Notes: generated from the letters alone by a model not told the origin. 64,000 bases of DNA from Microvelia longipes (GCA_018340805.1 JACMZG010001870.1:21689159-21753158), one strand, 5' to 3'; shown: positions 1-35,197, counted from the stretch's first letter. A program made the numbers and translations.

Positions 1-700
1 AATAAGATCAAGTTTAACCAAATAAATTATAGCTCTATGGACTTAATGCACTCTCTGTATGTAATCAGCAAAACACAAAAGGCATTACAGGGCATCAATT
101 TGTAGCAAATTGAAAGAGTTTATAGAGGAATAACCATCAAAGAAGCGCCCTTTTTCTAAATGAAGGGGCTTAGAAATCCTTCTTCAACCTTGGCTAACAA
201 GGAAAATCAAAGCTTAATCCTATTATAACACAGTAAAAATAATTCATCTACTTTGGCAACAAAACTAGACAATACTGAACTGTTTTTTAACTGCATTACT
301 CAACAGTACAGATTTTTTTTGTTTTTGTAATACTCAACCTCCTTGGGAGTTATAGTACATTAATTTATAAAGGTAAAAAATTCAAAACTTTCAAGGAGAA
401 GAAATTAATGAGTGAAGATTATAATGTTGCAGGTCAGTGAGTGAATGTCTATTCTGAAATAATGTACGTAAAAGTAACAAAGTTACAAATCTGGAACGTT
501 GTAAAGAATTAATAAAACTGTTAACAAGATAAACTAATTTGGTAAAAAATATGATGAATCAAAAGAACCATGAAAAGAATGAACATATAAACCATGAACT
601 AACAGACCAAACTCCACCTGACATTGTAAACTTCAAAGAAGAATGTTCTGACTACAAAACCTCACAGCAAGTGTTTAAGAACCTTCTTCTTTTAAAAAAT

Positions 701-783
701 GAAAGAAAAGAAGTCTCTCCACAAAACAAAACTTTATTGGCAAAGCGCTTTCAACCTAACTAGAGGCCATCATCAGTGCAAAA
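701..783 (+). repeat. solo terminal fragment of the 21.3 kb foldback family
   Basis: This stretch matches the outer end of the inverted-repeat element at 21321-22294. Both carry AAGTCTCTCCACAAAA, then TTTATTGGCAAAG, then GCTTTCAACCT, then a GAGGCC-CAT-AGTGC block, with only scattered substitutions. Only one end is present, so it is a truncated or solo copy. Confidence 0.75.
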
Positions 784-1232
784 ACTTTGAGATGTTATAG
801 AATAAGAGAAGTGAATCTATGTTTTCTTACTAGGTATGAGAGTCAATCTTCTTCTTTTAGATTAGATGGTTAATTTAGTAATAGTTAAGTTATAATTTCT
901 TTTCCTAATTTAAAAATTTATTGTAATTTTAATTTATTGCGGTCACCCAAATAAAATTAATCACAAAATATTAAGAATAATACTCTTTTATATATTTTTC
1001 TATCAAGTAGATAAAATAGTACAAGCTTCTATGCAGCTAAGGAAACATTGCTGATTGGTGCTAGGAATTAATTGCATTGGGTCTGCCTCAGCAGGCAATT
1101 TATCATTTACCAGACCTTGTTTTGCCTTGACACTCAAATAGTTAATTACGAGCCACAACAAGTAATTTCCATAGGTTGCCTTCAGCTCAAGGGCTAATTT
1201 ATGAAACTCGTCAGCAAAATTCCATTTTGATG

Positions 1233-1255
1233 CCTAGTAGTATAATACTACTAGG
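1233..1255. repeat. 23-bp perfect palindrome
   Basis: CCTAGTAGTAT is followed by a single A and then ATACTACTAGG, a perfect 11+1+11 inverted repeat. It lies about 220 bp beyond the poly(A) signal of the minus-strand gene. Function unknown; it may be a small hairpin or a transposon footprint. Confidence 0.8.
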
Positions 1256-1470
1256 GCATGATGTTGTAGATAAAGATCATATTTCCATGTAAGATAATTT
1301 CAATTCAAAAATAATAAACATTTTGTGACTACTTTTTAGTAGTACTTGAAAGAGCAATATATTAGATTAATATGAGCAATTAAATTTAACTATACACACA
1401 TTATCCATTTAAAAATATACACCAATATTAAAATTAATTAAAACATTGTTATTAAAAAATGTTCAAATAA

Positions 1471-1476
1471 TTTATT
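1471..1476 (-). terminator. poly(A) signal of the membrane-protein gene
   Basis: TTTATT on the plus strand reads AATAAA on the minus strand, about 32 nt past the stop codon of the minus-strand membrane-protein gene. It would give a very short 3' UTR. Confidence 0.55.
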
Positions 1477-1507
1477 TCCCGATGACATAAAGGGAATGAG
1501 AACAATG

Positions 1508-2296
1508 TTATCTTGTATTATACATTCCATCAATTAAATACATTCTGTCATAATGCCTACGCTCAGTATACTCTGAACCTCTTTTATAAATAAGTTTGAT
1601 GATAACTACAAGAAGTGGAACAGCCATAATAGTTAATACTATTGGGAAAATATAATCCTTACCAGTTGTCGGTGATTCGATGAAAGATAATCTTTCTTTA
1701 GTTTCATGGTCACCTATTATCATTGCAAATAAGGGTTTATGCTTTCTAGTCGTAGGTACTGTTACTTTAGGGGTACTTGGCTTCATTGTGGTAGAGGTTT
1801 CGTTTAATTTAATGGGCTCTTCCCATTTGACACCTTTACGTGCTGAAATTTTTCTCTCAGTCGCAACTTCAGGCGATACAGTACTAGATAAGAAACTTGT
1901 ATAATTTTTAAAATCAGTTTTATTTAAGTTAGTAATTCCTACAGAGGAACTGTGTACTGTAGAAGTTATCAAAGAAACAGATGGTTTTGAAGTCATAACC
2001 TCAGGTTTAATAGTAGACTCAGAATGATTAGTAGAAAGATGAATATACCCTCCACCTTCAACAGGAACAATGGCTTTGTTTAAAACTGTTTTATTATTAT
2101 TCAAAATCATTGAATTATTCTGATGTAGTAAAGTTTTATTAAAATTACTGGTTTGATTAACACTGACAACATCACTCACCAACACTTTTTTCACAGACTT
2201 TGTCAAATCATTCTTCATACTTAATACTTCAGTTTTATCACATACGTTTAATTTAAAACACATTACAACCAAAATTAAATTTATATACTTATACAT
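1508..2296 (-). CDS. single-pass membrane protein, signal peptide, S/T/N-rich ectodomain; family unknown
   Basis: This intronless frame encodes 262 residues from the first ATG after the upstream TTG codons (ATG at 2296). The start is chosen because it opens directly into a signal peptide (MYKYINLILVVMCF, then KLNVC). Residues of about 20-205 are rich in Ser, Thr, Asn and Val, with many N-X-S/T sequons (for example NQT, NKT, NHS, NYT, NET), which suggests a glycosylated extracellular stalk. A membrane span follows (IFPIVLTIMAVPLLVVIIKL), then a basic, tyrosine-rich cytoplasmic tail of about 26 residues (RRHYDRMYLIDGMYN). The tail looks like the constrained part and could hold sorting or signalling motifs. 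Type I topology is inferred. I do not recognise the family. The gene is head to head with COG7. Confidence 0.75.
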   Translation of the reverse strand: MYKYINLILVVMCFKLNVCDKTEVLSMKNDLTKSVKKVLVSDVVSVNQTSNFNKTLLHQNNSMILNNNKTVLNKAIVPVEGGGYIHLSTNHSESTIKPEVMTSKPSVSLITSTVHSSSVGITNLNKTDFKNYTSFLSSTVSPEVATERKISARKGVKWEEPIKLNETSTTMKPSTPKVTVPTTRKHKPLFAMIIGDHETKERLSFIESPTTGKDYIFPIVLTIMAVPLLVVIIKLIYKRGSEYTERRHYDRMYLIDGMYNTR

Positions 2297-2860
2297 TTTT
2301 GTCCAAAAATTCACAACCAAAATTCTTTATCTATGACCAAAACAAGATCACTGGACCAATTTCATAAACATAACACAGCTGTTTTTATTTGTTTTTTATT
2401 ATTAATTGTTTTACCCAGGCTCGTTTTACTTTCTGTAATGATGGGGTATTCTCAACATCATGTTTATTCTTTGTAAATTTTATTTTAAGTTGAATCCCGA
2501 CTTGTATCGAAAGAAGAATTATATTAAACAAAACTTTAGGTATTTAATGCAAACTGACTTCATTTTAGTTATATTTAGGTGATTTCTGGTGTTCAACATT
2601 CTTAAAGTCATCTATTAAACACGTTTAGGTTGTTAACTTAACCTGGATAATAATAAGTTTTTTTTTAATGTGTTCTTATTCATAGAGAAGAGATTAATTA
2701 TATTGTTTTTAAAATATTTTAAAATTATATTAAAATAGTTCTTATTTCAAAGGAAACAATTTTTTAAATCAAATTCAAGTTATTTAAATAATATTTTACA
2801 AGGTTTGACCCGGAGTTAAGTAAAACATTTTTTGGACGATTTGCATTTATAGACTTTACA
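2297..2860. promoter_or_regulatory. bidirectional promoter interval
   Basis: The starts of the minus-strand membrane-protein gene (2296) and the COG7 coding region (2861) diverge across only about 564 bp. Both 5' UTRs and both promoters must fit here unless upstream exons exist. I see no clear TATA box or other core element; the assignment rests on layout alone. Confidence 0.5.
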
Positions 2861-22896
<20,036 letters not shown>

Positions 22897-23268
22897 AAAA
22901 AATTAAATGTAAGCTGATTAAAAAGCATCTTAGTTACAATATAAAGAGAATCATATTTTTCTTAAGGCTTATTATTAACTCAAAAAGGCATATCTATTAC
23001 ATGCTATAAGATTTCATTGTTTGGTAGAAAGAGGACTGATATTTAAGCAAAATCAATAGTCGGAGAAACATTTCTTGAAATTAATGCTAATATATTCATA
23101 AACTGCCATATAATTATTTATACTATTAAACAAACTATACAGAATAATCTAACAATTTGATGTTTGCCACTGAAATGAGGATTAATTTTTTATACAAAAC
23201 TAGAATCCGATTATATTTTTCCAAATTTGTTGATCTTTTCACTGTATTAAATGTGTCTAAATAATATA

Positions 23269-23712
23269 AATAAAAATAATATAACATGAGCTAGGCATGA
23301 AAATAGTATCACTTTTGCCTTGCAATGAAATGACTTGGTATTACATGAGCTTAATTTTTATTTTTAGCTCAGAACTGACTAATATCATTAGGTGGAAGAT
23401 TGAAAAATAAGGCTTACCGTGGACTTAGCCCCCTAAATATTTTTTGGAAATAACTACTTTGAATACTATTACCATCTGACTCATTGTTTTAGGGTTTTCT
23501 TGTAAAATCTTCTTTCTAAACTATGTTTACTATAGTTACATGTTGATTTAATGTAGATTTTTCTAATTATTTATGTTTTTACCTAATCTTACTTTGTACT
23601 TAGAAAACTTATTAATTTTCTGTTATTAAAGGATGTATTTGTTCTTTTTCTGTTTATTTGTTGGGTTTTATGTTTATATTTATTCTTTGTACTGTACAAT
23701 ATGTTAAATAAA
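23269..23712 (+). terminator. COG7 3' UTR with two candidate poly(A) signals
   Basis: After the COG7 stop at 22896 there are AATAAA hexamers at 23269-23274 and 23707-23712. The second is followed by a T- and GT-containing stretch. Either would give a 3' UTR of about 0.4-0.8 kb. Confidence 0.45.
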
Positions 23713-24016
23713 AAAAGTATTTATTGCAATTAAATTATTGTTAAAATTCTTATTCTATAGCTATGATTTGTGCAAACATTTGGGCTTTGGTGCTGGAGAC
23801 AATTTTGTATTTATGTACTGAACAGTCAAACAACTGGTTTAATTGTAAAGTGGGCTAATATTTTAATGTATTGGATTATTTTTTCATGCTAGGCCACTAA
23901 CATAAAATCACCTTGTAATTATGAAAAAATAAATTAAATATAGTACCATTTGGACAAAAATAGTTCCTGACTTAGGGTTATACTTTTCTTAGGGATTAAT
24001 TAGTATTGTGAGCTTA

Positions 24017-25083
24017 AAATAATTCAATATACAGAAGGAGCATTACTGATAACAACAAAGCCAGTTTTTTGGTGTTTTACCTAGGCTGTCATTCAAAACT
24101 TAATTTTTGACTTTCCCATATCTATACCATATTGAAAAAATATTGGATTTCTAAAAAAGTAAACGGAAATTTAATCTGAATTAACAGTTATAGGTGTTTT
24201 TGAGACCTCCTGATAAGTTTTTAGTTTGTATATGTGTCTTATCATCATAGCTTCAGTGCCCTTATGCTAGAGAGCTAAAACTTGGGACTTAAGAAAATGA
24301 GAATTCATAAAATGTTTAAATCAATTTGAAACCCTTGTAGTCATATATAAGACCAACTGTGTCATGTTTCATCTCATTAGTTCAATTTATATTACATGAC
24401 ATCTGTACATTTTTTAATAAATTATTAAAAATGATGCATTTAAGTTGAAATTTGGTACACGTTTATCTCTTTATGCAAAAAAGTGAACGGAGTTTCTTTT
24501 CAGTGCACCCAGTATATCTGTTAAATCACTAATATTAAGAAGCTTCGAGCAAGGTTAGTATCTGGAGGAGTGACTGCTGGGAATGAAACAGATGTTTTCA
24601 TTATCTAATGATAAGCAAAACGAGTTGTACTGCTTATCACTCGTCCTCAGATAGTAAATATAATAGTTTCATCACTATCAGTCATCCGGGCACTGACCAC
24701 AGAAGACCAGGCTCATTCTACTAGTATAGTAGAGTAGTTAAGTGTCCTCTAATATAAATTAGGTGATTTTCATAACCTGAGTATGAGTGAAGTGAGTCCA
24801 AAGTGGTGAGGTTGAGTGTAGTGAATCCGATATGGTGAGGAAAAGTTCTCAGCTACCCTGTACTTAGTTTCTTTTAAGCGTTGGCAACATTTCTGGTTAA
24901 ATTATTTTGATTAAATGTTTAGCCAGTTTTGAACTTTTTTCATTAACGGACATTTATGAAAAATATATAAAAAAATGTTTTGTAGTGGTTACCTGTACTT
25001 AAGATCAGATAACCTGATTTCATGCTATAAGTAGAATTCTGATTTTTTATGTTTTTCTGCTCCTTCTATAATTGTATTATATA
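24017..25083. mobile_element. AGAAGGAGCA inverted-repeat element with a nested insertion
   Basis: The outer ends AATTCAATATACAGAAGGAGCA (left) and TGCTCCTTCTATAATTGTATTA (right) match the ends of the element at 3514-4084. A copy of the 5S-like repeat (about 24200-24860) sits between them, so a smaller element was probably split by a later insertion. Confidence 0.6.
24200..24860 (+). repeat. dispersed repeat with internal 5S-rRNA-like segment, copy B
   Basis: The head has GACCTCCTGATAAG, then TATGTGTCTTATCATCATAG, then TTATGCTAGAGAGC. The middle has ATGTTTCATCTCATTAG. The 5S-like part (24540-24585) reads GAAGCTTCGAGCAAGGTTAG, then TATCTGGAGGAGTGACTGC, then TGGGAA, resembling the second half of 5S rRNA with a short deletion. 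The tail carries AGTGAAGTGAGTCCAAAG. The same order is seen at 51070-51765. Confidence 0.65.
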
Positions 25084-27329
25084 AAGTTTGGGTTAACTTT
25101 TAGAGTAGATTTTCTTTGTTGCTTTTTGATGTAATTAGTAGTAGTTGTCTATATTTAGATAAAGATAACACATAAAGATAATTTTATTTGCCAAATAATC
25201 TTTGGTTATTATCTAATTTACATATTTAATAAGCTAATTTGAGATATTAATACAGCTATTCATCTGTTCCAATATTATGCCATAATAGCATCATCTTTAT
25301 TTATTTCATTACCTGGAACTATTCCTTTTTATTGAAGAAATCCCACTTATGTTTGGACTCAGATAGCTTCAAACTACCTTAATTTTTGGAATAAAAATGT
25401 TAAGTGGCAATTTGTTTTAACTTCCACATAAGTCTGTCTAGCTGTTTAAGCTGATTCTATAACAACTCCAACTTTGTTTCAATGTGTGGACTCTTTAAGT
25501 GGTAAATCTATATTTTTGATCTCTATTTGTAAATTGTAACATCGTAACAACTTAGATAAAGCACTTTACTCAATAGAAAGTGAAGTAAAACGTTTTGTAT
25601 GGGTCATGTGGTGTTACAACCCTCTCTTCATTGAAAACGATGAGGAGTTTTCCTCTCTGTATTTTAAGGTAGGTAAGAAATTCAGCAAAGGTAGGACTTC
25701 TCTAAACCATTAGTAGTATAAAATTAATTTTTTACAAGTTCTAGAATTTCAATCACTAGATAACCTTTAGGAAAGCAAAAGTAAAATAATGAATAAAATA
25801 AACACCAACAATTTGAAAATAATACATACACTTTTTTATTTGTCATTGTCTTTAAAATTTACAATGAAAAGCAAAATAATAATAAAATTATACAGTAGAA
25901 AACGAATCTAAATTACAGTTTATGAAACATGAATTTCATACATACAGTGATATTATTGTAGCAAATTAAGTTCTAAAATAAATATTCATTAATTACATCA
26001 TGAATTTAATAAACTAAATTTAAGTGATTATTCAACCAAAAGTATAACGGGGTAAATCAATTTTTAAAAGAAATAAAATTTACAAATCTATTGAGCCAAA
26101 TACCAAATTTAAACAAATATTCTCTCAAAGATCTTGAAAATAAAAACAAATTCATGTTCAATAAAATTACAAAAACATTCCCTTTATTTTCTTACACCTA
26201 TTATAAGTCATTTAAAATTTTCTTATAGAAAATACTAACATAACTTTTGACGAGTATTGATCTCCCAGTTGGTGAATAAAAAGTGTGGCCTAGAGGTAAC
26301 AATGAAATTACAAGCAACATTTTTTTTACGCTTAAAATATCATTACCTCCCCTCAAACAAAATTTTATTTAAAAAATAAGAGCTAAATGGTTTCAGTCTT
26401 TTTTATTTAGTTTTTCAATAACAAAGATTTTATTTTTGTTATAGCCAAGCAACAGATTTCACAAAAAGTTGTTATCTCTACTCACGTCTTTGCTACATAG
26501 GGTTTAATTTGATCAATTTGTGTAAAAACTTTGCTATTGTGAAATTAGCACAGTGCAGTGGAGTAAATTATTAAATTGAAACAGCAGTCTCTCCACCTAA
26601 TTATTAACTATATATATATCAGGTGGAAATTTTTAGGTAAGCCAACTTTAAGTCTTTACAAATGAGGTATACATATGGTACTAGACTTAAATATAATTTT
26701 TAACAAAAATATGATCTCACAATAGCTTTGTGAGAGTATGATTGAATTAGTGTCACAATTCTTGGGATTTAAGGTAGTTTTCCTACAAACAATATTATGG
26801 AATGATAAAATTTAAATTTACAAAGTTACAAAAAGGGGGTAACACGATAAATTTTGGTAATAATTACAAAAAAAGTCAAATTTAAACTTCCAGGGGTCAA
26901 TTTACAGGAGGAAGAGACCATTTTAAAAAGTCTAGGCCCATTTTATATCCTAATGTATGTGTTTCTATGCTTTATATATTTACAATATACAAAGCATAAA
27001 AACAAGAGTGACATGGATAAATAAAAGTCTCAAGAGAACCAGATAGTCGGTTTTACTATCATTATATGCTTAAAACTATATTTGTGGATAGACCTTTATT
27101 TGAATCCTTAAAATATGGAATCCACTGGTGCTAATGTCCCTCATATCTCAGGAGAATATAAAATACATAAATGGTTTATTTTTTTTTTCAACTGCATCTC
27201 ACCTGCACTAATGATGGTTAGTTAACTAGTTGACGGTTAGTTTTTAATTATATTATAATTATATTATATTATATTATATTATAACCTTATATTATAATTA
27301 TAATTATTATATTATATTATTATATTATA

Positions 27330-27390
27330 CATATTATATATATATATTTTATATATATATATATATATATTATATAATTATATATATATA
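27330..27390. repeat. (TA)n tract
   Basis: Imperfect TA repeat directly abutting the left end of the foldback element. The TA context suggests insertion into, or expansion from, a TA target. Confidence 0.9.
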
Positions 27391-28717
<1,327 letters not shown>

Positions 28718-31700
28718 ATAATATATTATATTATTTATATTATATTATATTATAATTATAACCTCAAACTTGTAATTTTATTAATTGGAATTAAAAGACT
28801 AATTTAGCTTTGGTTTAGAAAAAAGTGTATTTTGTAGAAGAAACAACTATTTATGAATACCGAGCAATTATTTAAACAAAAGAAGTCAGAACAAAATTAT
28901 TGTTAAAGCTCTTAACACTTGGCATAGGTGGTAAAACTTAAAATTCTTGAGACTTATAGTAAAATTGTAATACTTTTAAATACTATTAAAAACTAAGTAA
29001 CACAAACTTAGTTGTACATACATAGTTTCTATAAATCAAACTGTTGAATAAATTAAATTGGGTCCTTTCATATTAACATGATAGCATCAGTGGTAAAGTA
29101 TTAAAAAGTGTGCTAATTACCTACTCTTCCATTAGAAATAAAATCAATTTTACAGACAATAAAACAGTAATAACATAATAATAATACAGTTTAACTTAAA
29201 ACAAAATAAAAAAAGATGTGTGCACATTTAATAAGCAAGTAATCAGATGAATGATTATTAATATAATATAATATAATATTATATATAAATTATTTTCAGA
29301 GGTAGCTTAAGTCAATAAGCAATTATTTCCAATAGCAATAGCAAATTTACTAAGGAAATAAGTGAATAGCAAAAACTTTTTATTTGTGGCAGGTACCTGC
29401 CTATGATTTAATTATTTAAACCCATTCATTAGGATGACTTAATTAGGTTCTTAAATCACTAGTTAAGGATTACATGCTGATTTAACTCACACAATATTAC
29501 AGAACCTAAAGAAGATTCAGACCTTTTAAAGAAAAAAAATAGCATAAATATATTTATTTAGTCAATTTACAAATTTTACTTACTTAATAAAAGGGTTTAA
29601 CAAATACACAGAAAATAAAAGGATAACATAATCTGGTGTTGATCTTATTTAATAAATTGTAATATAAAATATATTTTATAAATAAGGTTTCCTTGACTTT
29701 CAATTAATTAAATTTAAGGGGAAAAACAAACCATAATTATAACAATGGGTGTTATGGTAGCACAAGATCAACATGTAAATCCCCTCCCAAACTATGGTGG
29801 ATTTGATTAAAAATCCACTTAAAGATGGTGAACATGAGTTATAAAAGATATGTTTTTACCATTCATCATGTTCATCATGTTTACCATTCATGTTTTTACC
29901 ATCTTTACGTGGATTTTTAATTACGCATATGTTTGACAGCCATAAATACTGTAGATAATTCACTTGCGGATTCTATTAAATAAATAGTTATGGAAAAAAG
30001 ATCACAGTAAAGCAAAGGTAAGAAATTCAATGACTTAACAATTAATTTAATTAATTATTATACCTAACATCGTAAGAATTATTTTACTAATTTAAATGCA
30101 CCTTTTAAGGCTTTGAGAGTGATACCTTTTTTATTTATCTCTTTAATTAATAAAAAAGAATACTCACTAAGTTTGGTAATAAATAGATAAAAAATTTGAA
30201 GTTTCTGAATTTTTTTTCTAGTTGATTTCCATAAGGAAAGAGAGCTTTGTATTTTTACTGGGACTGCTTGTATTAAACAGTTAGATACTACCAAGAAGTA
30301 AAAAAATAAGTAAAATGTTAATACTTTAACTGTAACAAATTTTGAGAGATAAAATGTTGGTCCTTATTACTTATTTCTCACTTTATCAAAATTATAGTGG
30401 AATGGAGTAACAAGTGAACCCAATCCCCCAAAAAACTTGGCCAAGTTTAGAAAACACATTTAAGTACTTAAGGTAATTATTCTGCCAAAAGGACATACTT
30501 GAATATACTTTTTCTTTTTGGCTATAACTTTTAAAGTATAATTGTTTCCTTTTAATATTTTACATTGTGTTATTTACACGAAATACTTTGATGAAGCAAT
30601 AAAAATAGACTTATAGGACAAAGAAATATCAATTTATTCTAATACTTGACAACTAAATGTATATTTTTAGTTGACTATAAATATTAAGTTAAATTTCTAC
30701 ATTTTATAGAATATGATCCCCTTCCAAGGGGGCCCCTATTCTATTATCAAAGAGCCCTTATGCCCTTTAAATCTACCCAGTCAAGCTGTCAACTGATCAA
30801 AACTTAGATTATTACTTCAGTGATGAAATATTAACAGTAGATGATACAACATAAATAACAAATTTTCAAAATATCTTCTCCAATTTATCTATTTTATACC
30901 TAACATAATTTTATTTAATTTATTTATGTCTATTTAATTTGTAATATATTTACATAATGGCAAATTTTATAATACACACTATTGAAATAATTCATTAAGT
31001 TTTATTATTACAATATACAAAATATATACATTTTAAACTACATTAAAAAGCAAAAGGAACACATACAATGACAAATAAAAAAAGAATTGCTAATTTTTAA
31101 ATAAATTCAGTCAAAAGAAAACTTAATAAATTATATGGTAATCACAAGAATAAAAATCACAATTAATGGCATACTTTGAATATGCTGCATAGCACATTTG
31201 TCAATTAATTAGACTATTTACATAATATGTGACAATGACCATAGAGTAATAGTACATATAGATGGGAGAGAAAAAGAAATCTTTTAGAAAAGGTTAGGCT
31301 AAGGCAAGTAATGTTACAACCAACTTAATTACTCTTAGGACTGCTTTAGATCATCCTAATACTATGGGATTGGGATATCTTTACACATAATTAAATTTTT
31401 ATGAACATAAAAGGAGACTTTTCAGAAGAAGTGTAGTAATTACCCAGTGATATAATTATTTTTAAGGAAAGAAAATATAGATAACTAATAAGTCACACAA
31501 AAAATAAGGGGAATATTTTTAAGAAACCAGTTATTTTGGGGTTTACATTTAATTTTTTTGTTTAGATACAAAACATAGGGAAAATACATTAGGTCAATGA
31601 TAGTATTACAAAGAAAATATGCACAATTTTTATTCTATTATTGGATTGAAAAAATCTATTCAACCGAAAATGAAACAATAAACAACTCTGCATTACGCTG

Positions 31701-34700
31701 TAATTTAATGAGATAAATTTGCTTAACATCCCAAAGTCAATTCTTTACACAAAGTAAACTTGTGAAAAAATTGTACTTCTAAATAAACAACAATACTGAA
31801 AACAAATAATGAGAGAAAAAATACCAATTAATAAATGTATTAATAAAACTCAAAGTAATTTAGGGAAGACTAATTTGGCACATATAATTAAAATGAAGTA
31901 AGAAAATTACTTAAAATTTAAATTAAGAAACTAACTCAAGAATCGAATTTAATCTAGGTAAGATAAGTTAGAATATATTAAGTGTATTTAACATTTATAT
32001 GTGAATATTTTACAAAATTTATTTAAAACCATATTTTGATGTATTTTACATTTGTACAGATTTAAGTTTTTTTTCAATTTTTTTTTAAATTAAAAATATG
32101 AAATTGTAGCTATGATTAGTAATTATTTTTAAAAGCTAAAATGTTGTCCTGTGCAACTCTAAAGGAAAAAATAAAGTTATTTTATCTAAAGAAAAAATGT
32201 AAACCTTCACTTTTGTTGAGAAGTGAAATCAATAAAAAATTTAACCTAATGGTCTTTATTCTAGGCATCTGAATATTGATTACTTAAAATAACATACATA
32301 TGTCATTACTTGACATTTTAAGAATAATGATTTTTCAAATATAAACGTATGACATATAATAACTTCGTCCCTTGTTTTACACATACTGTTTACAGTAAAA
32401 TGTCATGGTAAATCTTTTTTACAATGACCATTATTTTAAAATAATGACAGAAACTTCCAACAAAAATTTAAATAAAATTAAGGAAGGATATAATCAATAG
32501 GAGGCCAGGGAATAAAAAAAATAAGTAAGAAGCTAAAAGCTAAATTCATCCAAAATTTATAATAGAGGTTTTTATATAATCCACGTTATCTTGGTACTTC
32601 ATAAATATAAAATTCCCTAATTTTGAAACAATAGGGGCAATAATTATTTAAATGACATACTACATCAGAGTATATTTTGTTATCTTAAAGAGGATAATTA
32701 TGTGGAAAATGCACATAAAAATAAATAAATTTGTCAAACACTGAGTAATTTAATTAAATTTGTTAATTTGATGTAGAATATTTGATTATTCTTATAACTT
32801 TATATTTCAAGAACAGAACTTTTTAATCCCCAATTTACACATTTTTTAGTTTTTACTTCTGATTTGAAATTAATAATTGAGTTGTGAGGAAGGCAGTTCT
32901 TTTTTAAAGAATTCTATATTTATAAATGCCTATATTTTGATAAAAATACAAAGATAAAAGAATAATTATAAGTATATAATAAACTTATAAAAATAAATAA
33001 GTTTAATTGTAATATGTAAATGATTAGGCTTAGTTATAGTCTAATTAAGTAGATCATTTGACAACTTATTTCCCCCATTTTGTCAATATTAGGGAATTCT
33101 ACATTGTACACATATGAGACAATCTGGAAGAATTACATGAATATAAAGTTGTGATACTAAATTGTTTTTTAACAAAGGCCATAGTTTTGCAGCTTGTCCC
33201 TATTGTAACCGGATATATTTACTTTCATTTTAAAGACAAGTTGACATTTTTCTTTATGCTTTTAAAAGTATATATGGGATGCAAAATATTACAGTACAAA
33301 GCATAGTTCTTTAAATAATAACAATAACATTAGGTAACTTAAAACCAGTAACTATTTCATATCAATAAATTCTGGATTGTTAAATTAATGAACTTAATTC
33401 TGTTAACTAACCAGTTAATTTTTATCAATAAAAATAATTCAATATTTTTGAAATAATTCATTTAAACTGAATATTTTTTAATATTCAACTCATTTCCTTA
33501 TTAATACTGGTTTATGCATGCTATGTATACACATGGCTAAATATTTTTAAATCAATGTCTATAAAAACCTTTAATGAAATTAAAAATTAAATTGGAAAAA
33601 ATAGAAACTATACAGAAATTCAAATGAAAACACGTCAGGACATTAAAAAATTATTAATACTCCAAAAGATCATTTGAATGCAAAATGTAATATGAAAAAT
33701 AATTAGATTACCAGAATTATGCAGGACTCCTTAGTGTCTTATTACATACAATGCTTCAGCAAACAATTAGAAGTTTTCTCAATTTTGGCTAAGCATTTTT
33801 TTAAAAAAAATCCTTACTATATTTTAAAAGGAGTGTTGAAACTTTAAGATTGCCAAGAAAAATATTACTTTTCTTAATTATGCACAGTTTTAGCATTGTT
33901 TTAAGGACTTAATATAAAAAGTATGGTAAAATGTCATACATTAAGCTTTCATTTTACACTTTAATAGATTCTAGTAGATCTCATACAGTACACATAACTA
34001 TGCTTATACAAAAGCAAGAAATATTTAAAGATTCCTTTCTTTTATTAATTAAATAAAATCTTAATATAATACACATTAAAATTATTAAGTTACTTATATT
34101 GTTTTCAAATTAACAATACTGTAAATCATTAAATTTTATTAAATAGTACCACATATAATAAGACAGTGCTAACTAAATAATCAAATTACAAGAAGTGGGT
34201 ACAATGGACCAAAATAAAAGTCTAGGTGTCTTAGAAATTATTTGCACCAGAAAAAGACTAAAATAACATTTTATTTTAAATCATTGACCTTAATACATAT
34301 TATTACAGAAATATAAGAATGTAACATTAAAAACATGAAATGAGCTTATAAATTTAATAGAAAAGCAATTATTGATAAGTAATAAAATATTTAAAAGTAA
34401 AAAATAAATATTTAACAGAAGAAGTTTTTTATTTATTTCATAACAAAAACCTATGTTTAAAGGTCAAAATAGTACATTTATAGTACTCAAGGTATGTATA
34501 AAATAATCTGAGCAAATTCTATATTGTTAGTTTTCATTTTTTAATTAGTTATTGAAAATAAAACTTAATAATCAAAACAAGTGAAAGTTCAAGCAACCTA
34601 AAAAACTTTAACAACTTAAAAAATATTGTTTGATATATTTAGATAATAATAATCAAATTGAATCAGGTACAATAAAGTATCTAAACGATAAAGTACAGTA

Positions 34701-34990
34701 ATTTATATAGTAAAACGTTTTAAAATACAAAACTAAACAAATGTGTAAAAAGTGGGCAATTGATTTATTACCTTAACACACTAAAAACATAGAGATATTA
34801 TTACTAGAGGAGCCCACGAGGTTAAATTTTGTAACATTGAAAAATGAACCTGACCACCATCGCTTTCAAATATAATCAAATAAACAGAACAAAATTACAG
34901 TAACTAATAAGTAGAAAGTAAAAATTAATACACAAACAATGTATGGAAAGGGGAAATCAATTAATTTATTATAAGCTAAACTTAATCTTA

Positions 34991-35197
34991 AAGGAGGTTT
35001 CAATGCGGTTACACAGAGCCCCTGAGAGTCCCTAAATGATGTTTCAGGCCTCTTAATGTTTAGAGATAGGCTATGCTCCCTCTAGGATATATATATGATA
35101 TGGTTTTAATGAGGTTACACAGAGCCCCAAAAAGATGTTTCAAGCCACTCAATGTATCAAGATAGAGTATGCCCCCCTTAAGTAATATATCTCTATG
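34991..35197 (+). repeat. two tandem units of a roughly 100-bp repeat
   Basis: Units at 34991-35095 and 35101-35197 share AGGTTACACAGAGCCCC, then GATGTTTCA, then GCC-CTCAATGT, then AGATAG-STATGCYCCCTCT. A third unit of the family is at 38964-39080 (with its duplicate near 55350-55470). Confidence 0.75.

Larger units (their letters stand above)
1..1470. other. gene-free flank
   Basis: AT-rich sequence with no convincing exon. The short open frame near 539-763 overlaps a transposon end (701-783) and has no protein-like signature. The only other structure seen is a short perfect palindrome at 1233-1255. Confidence 0.6.
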
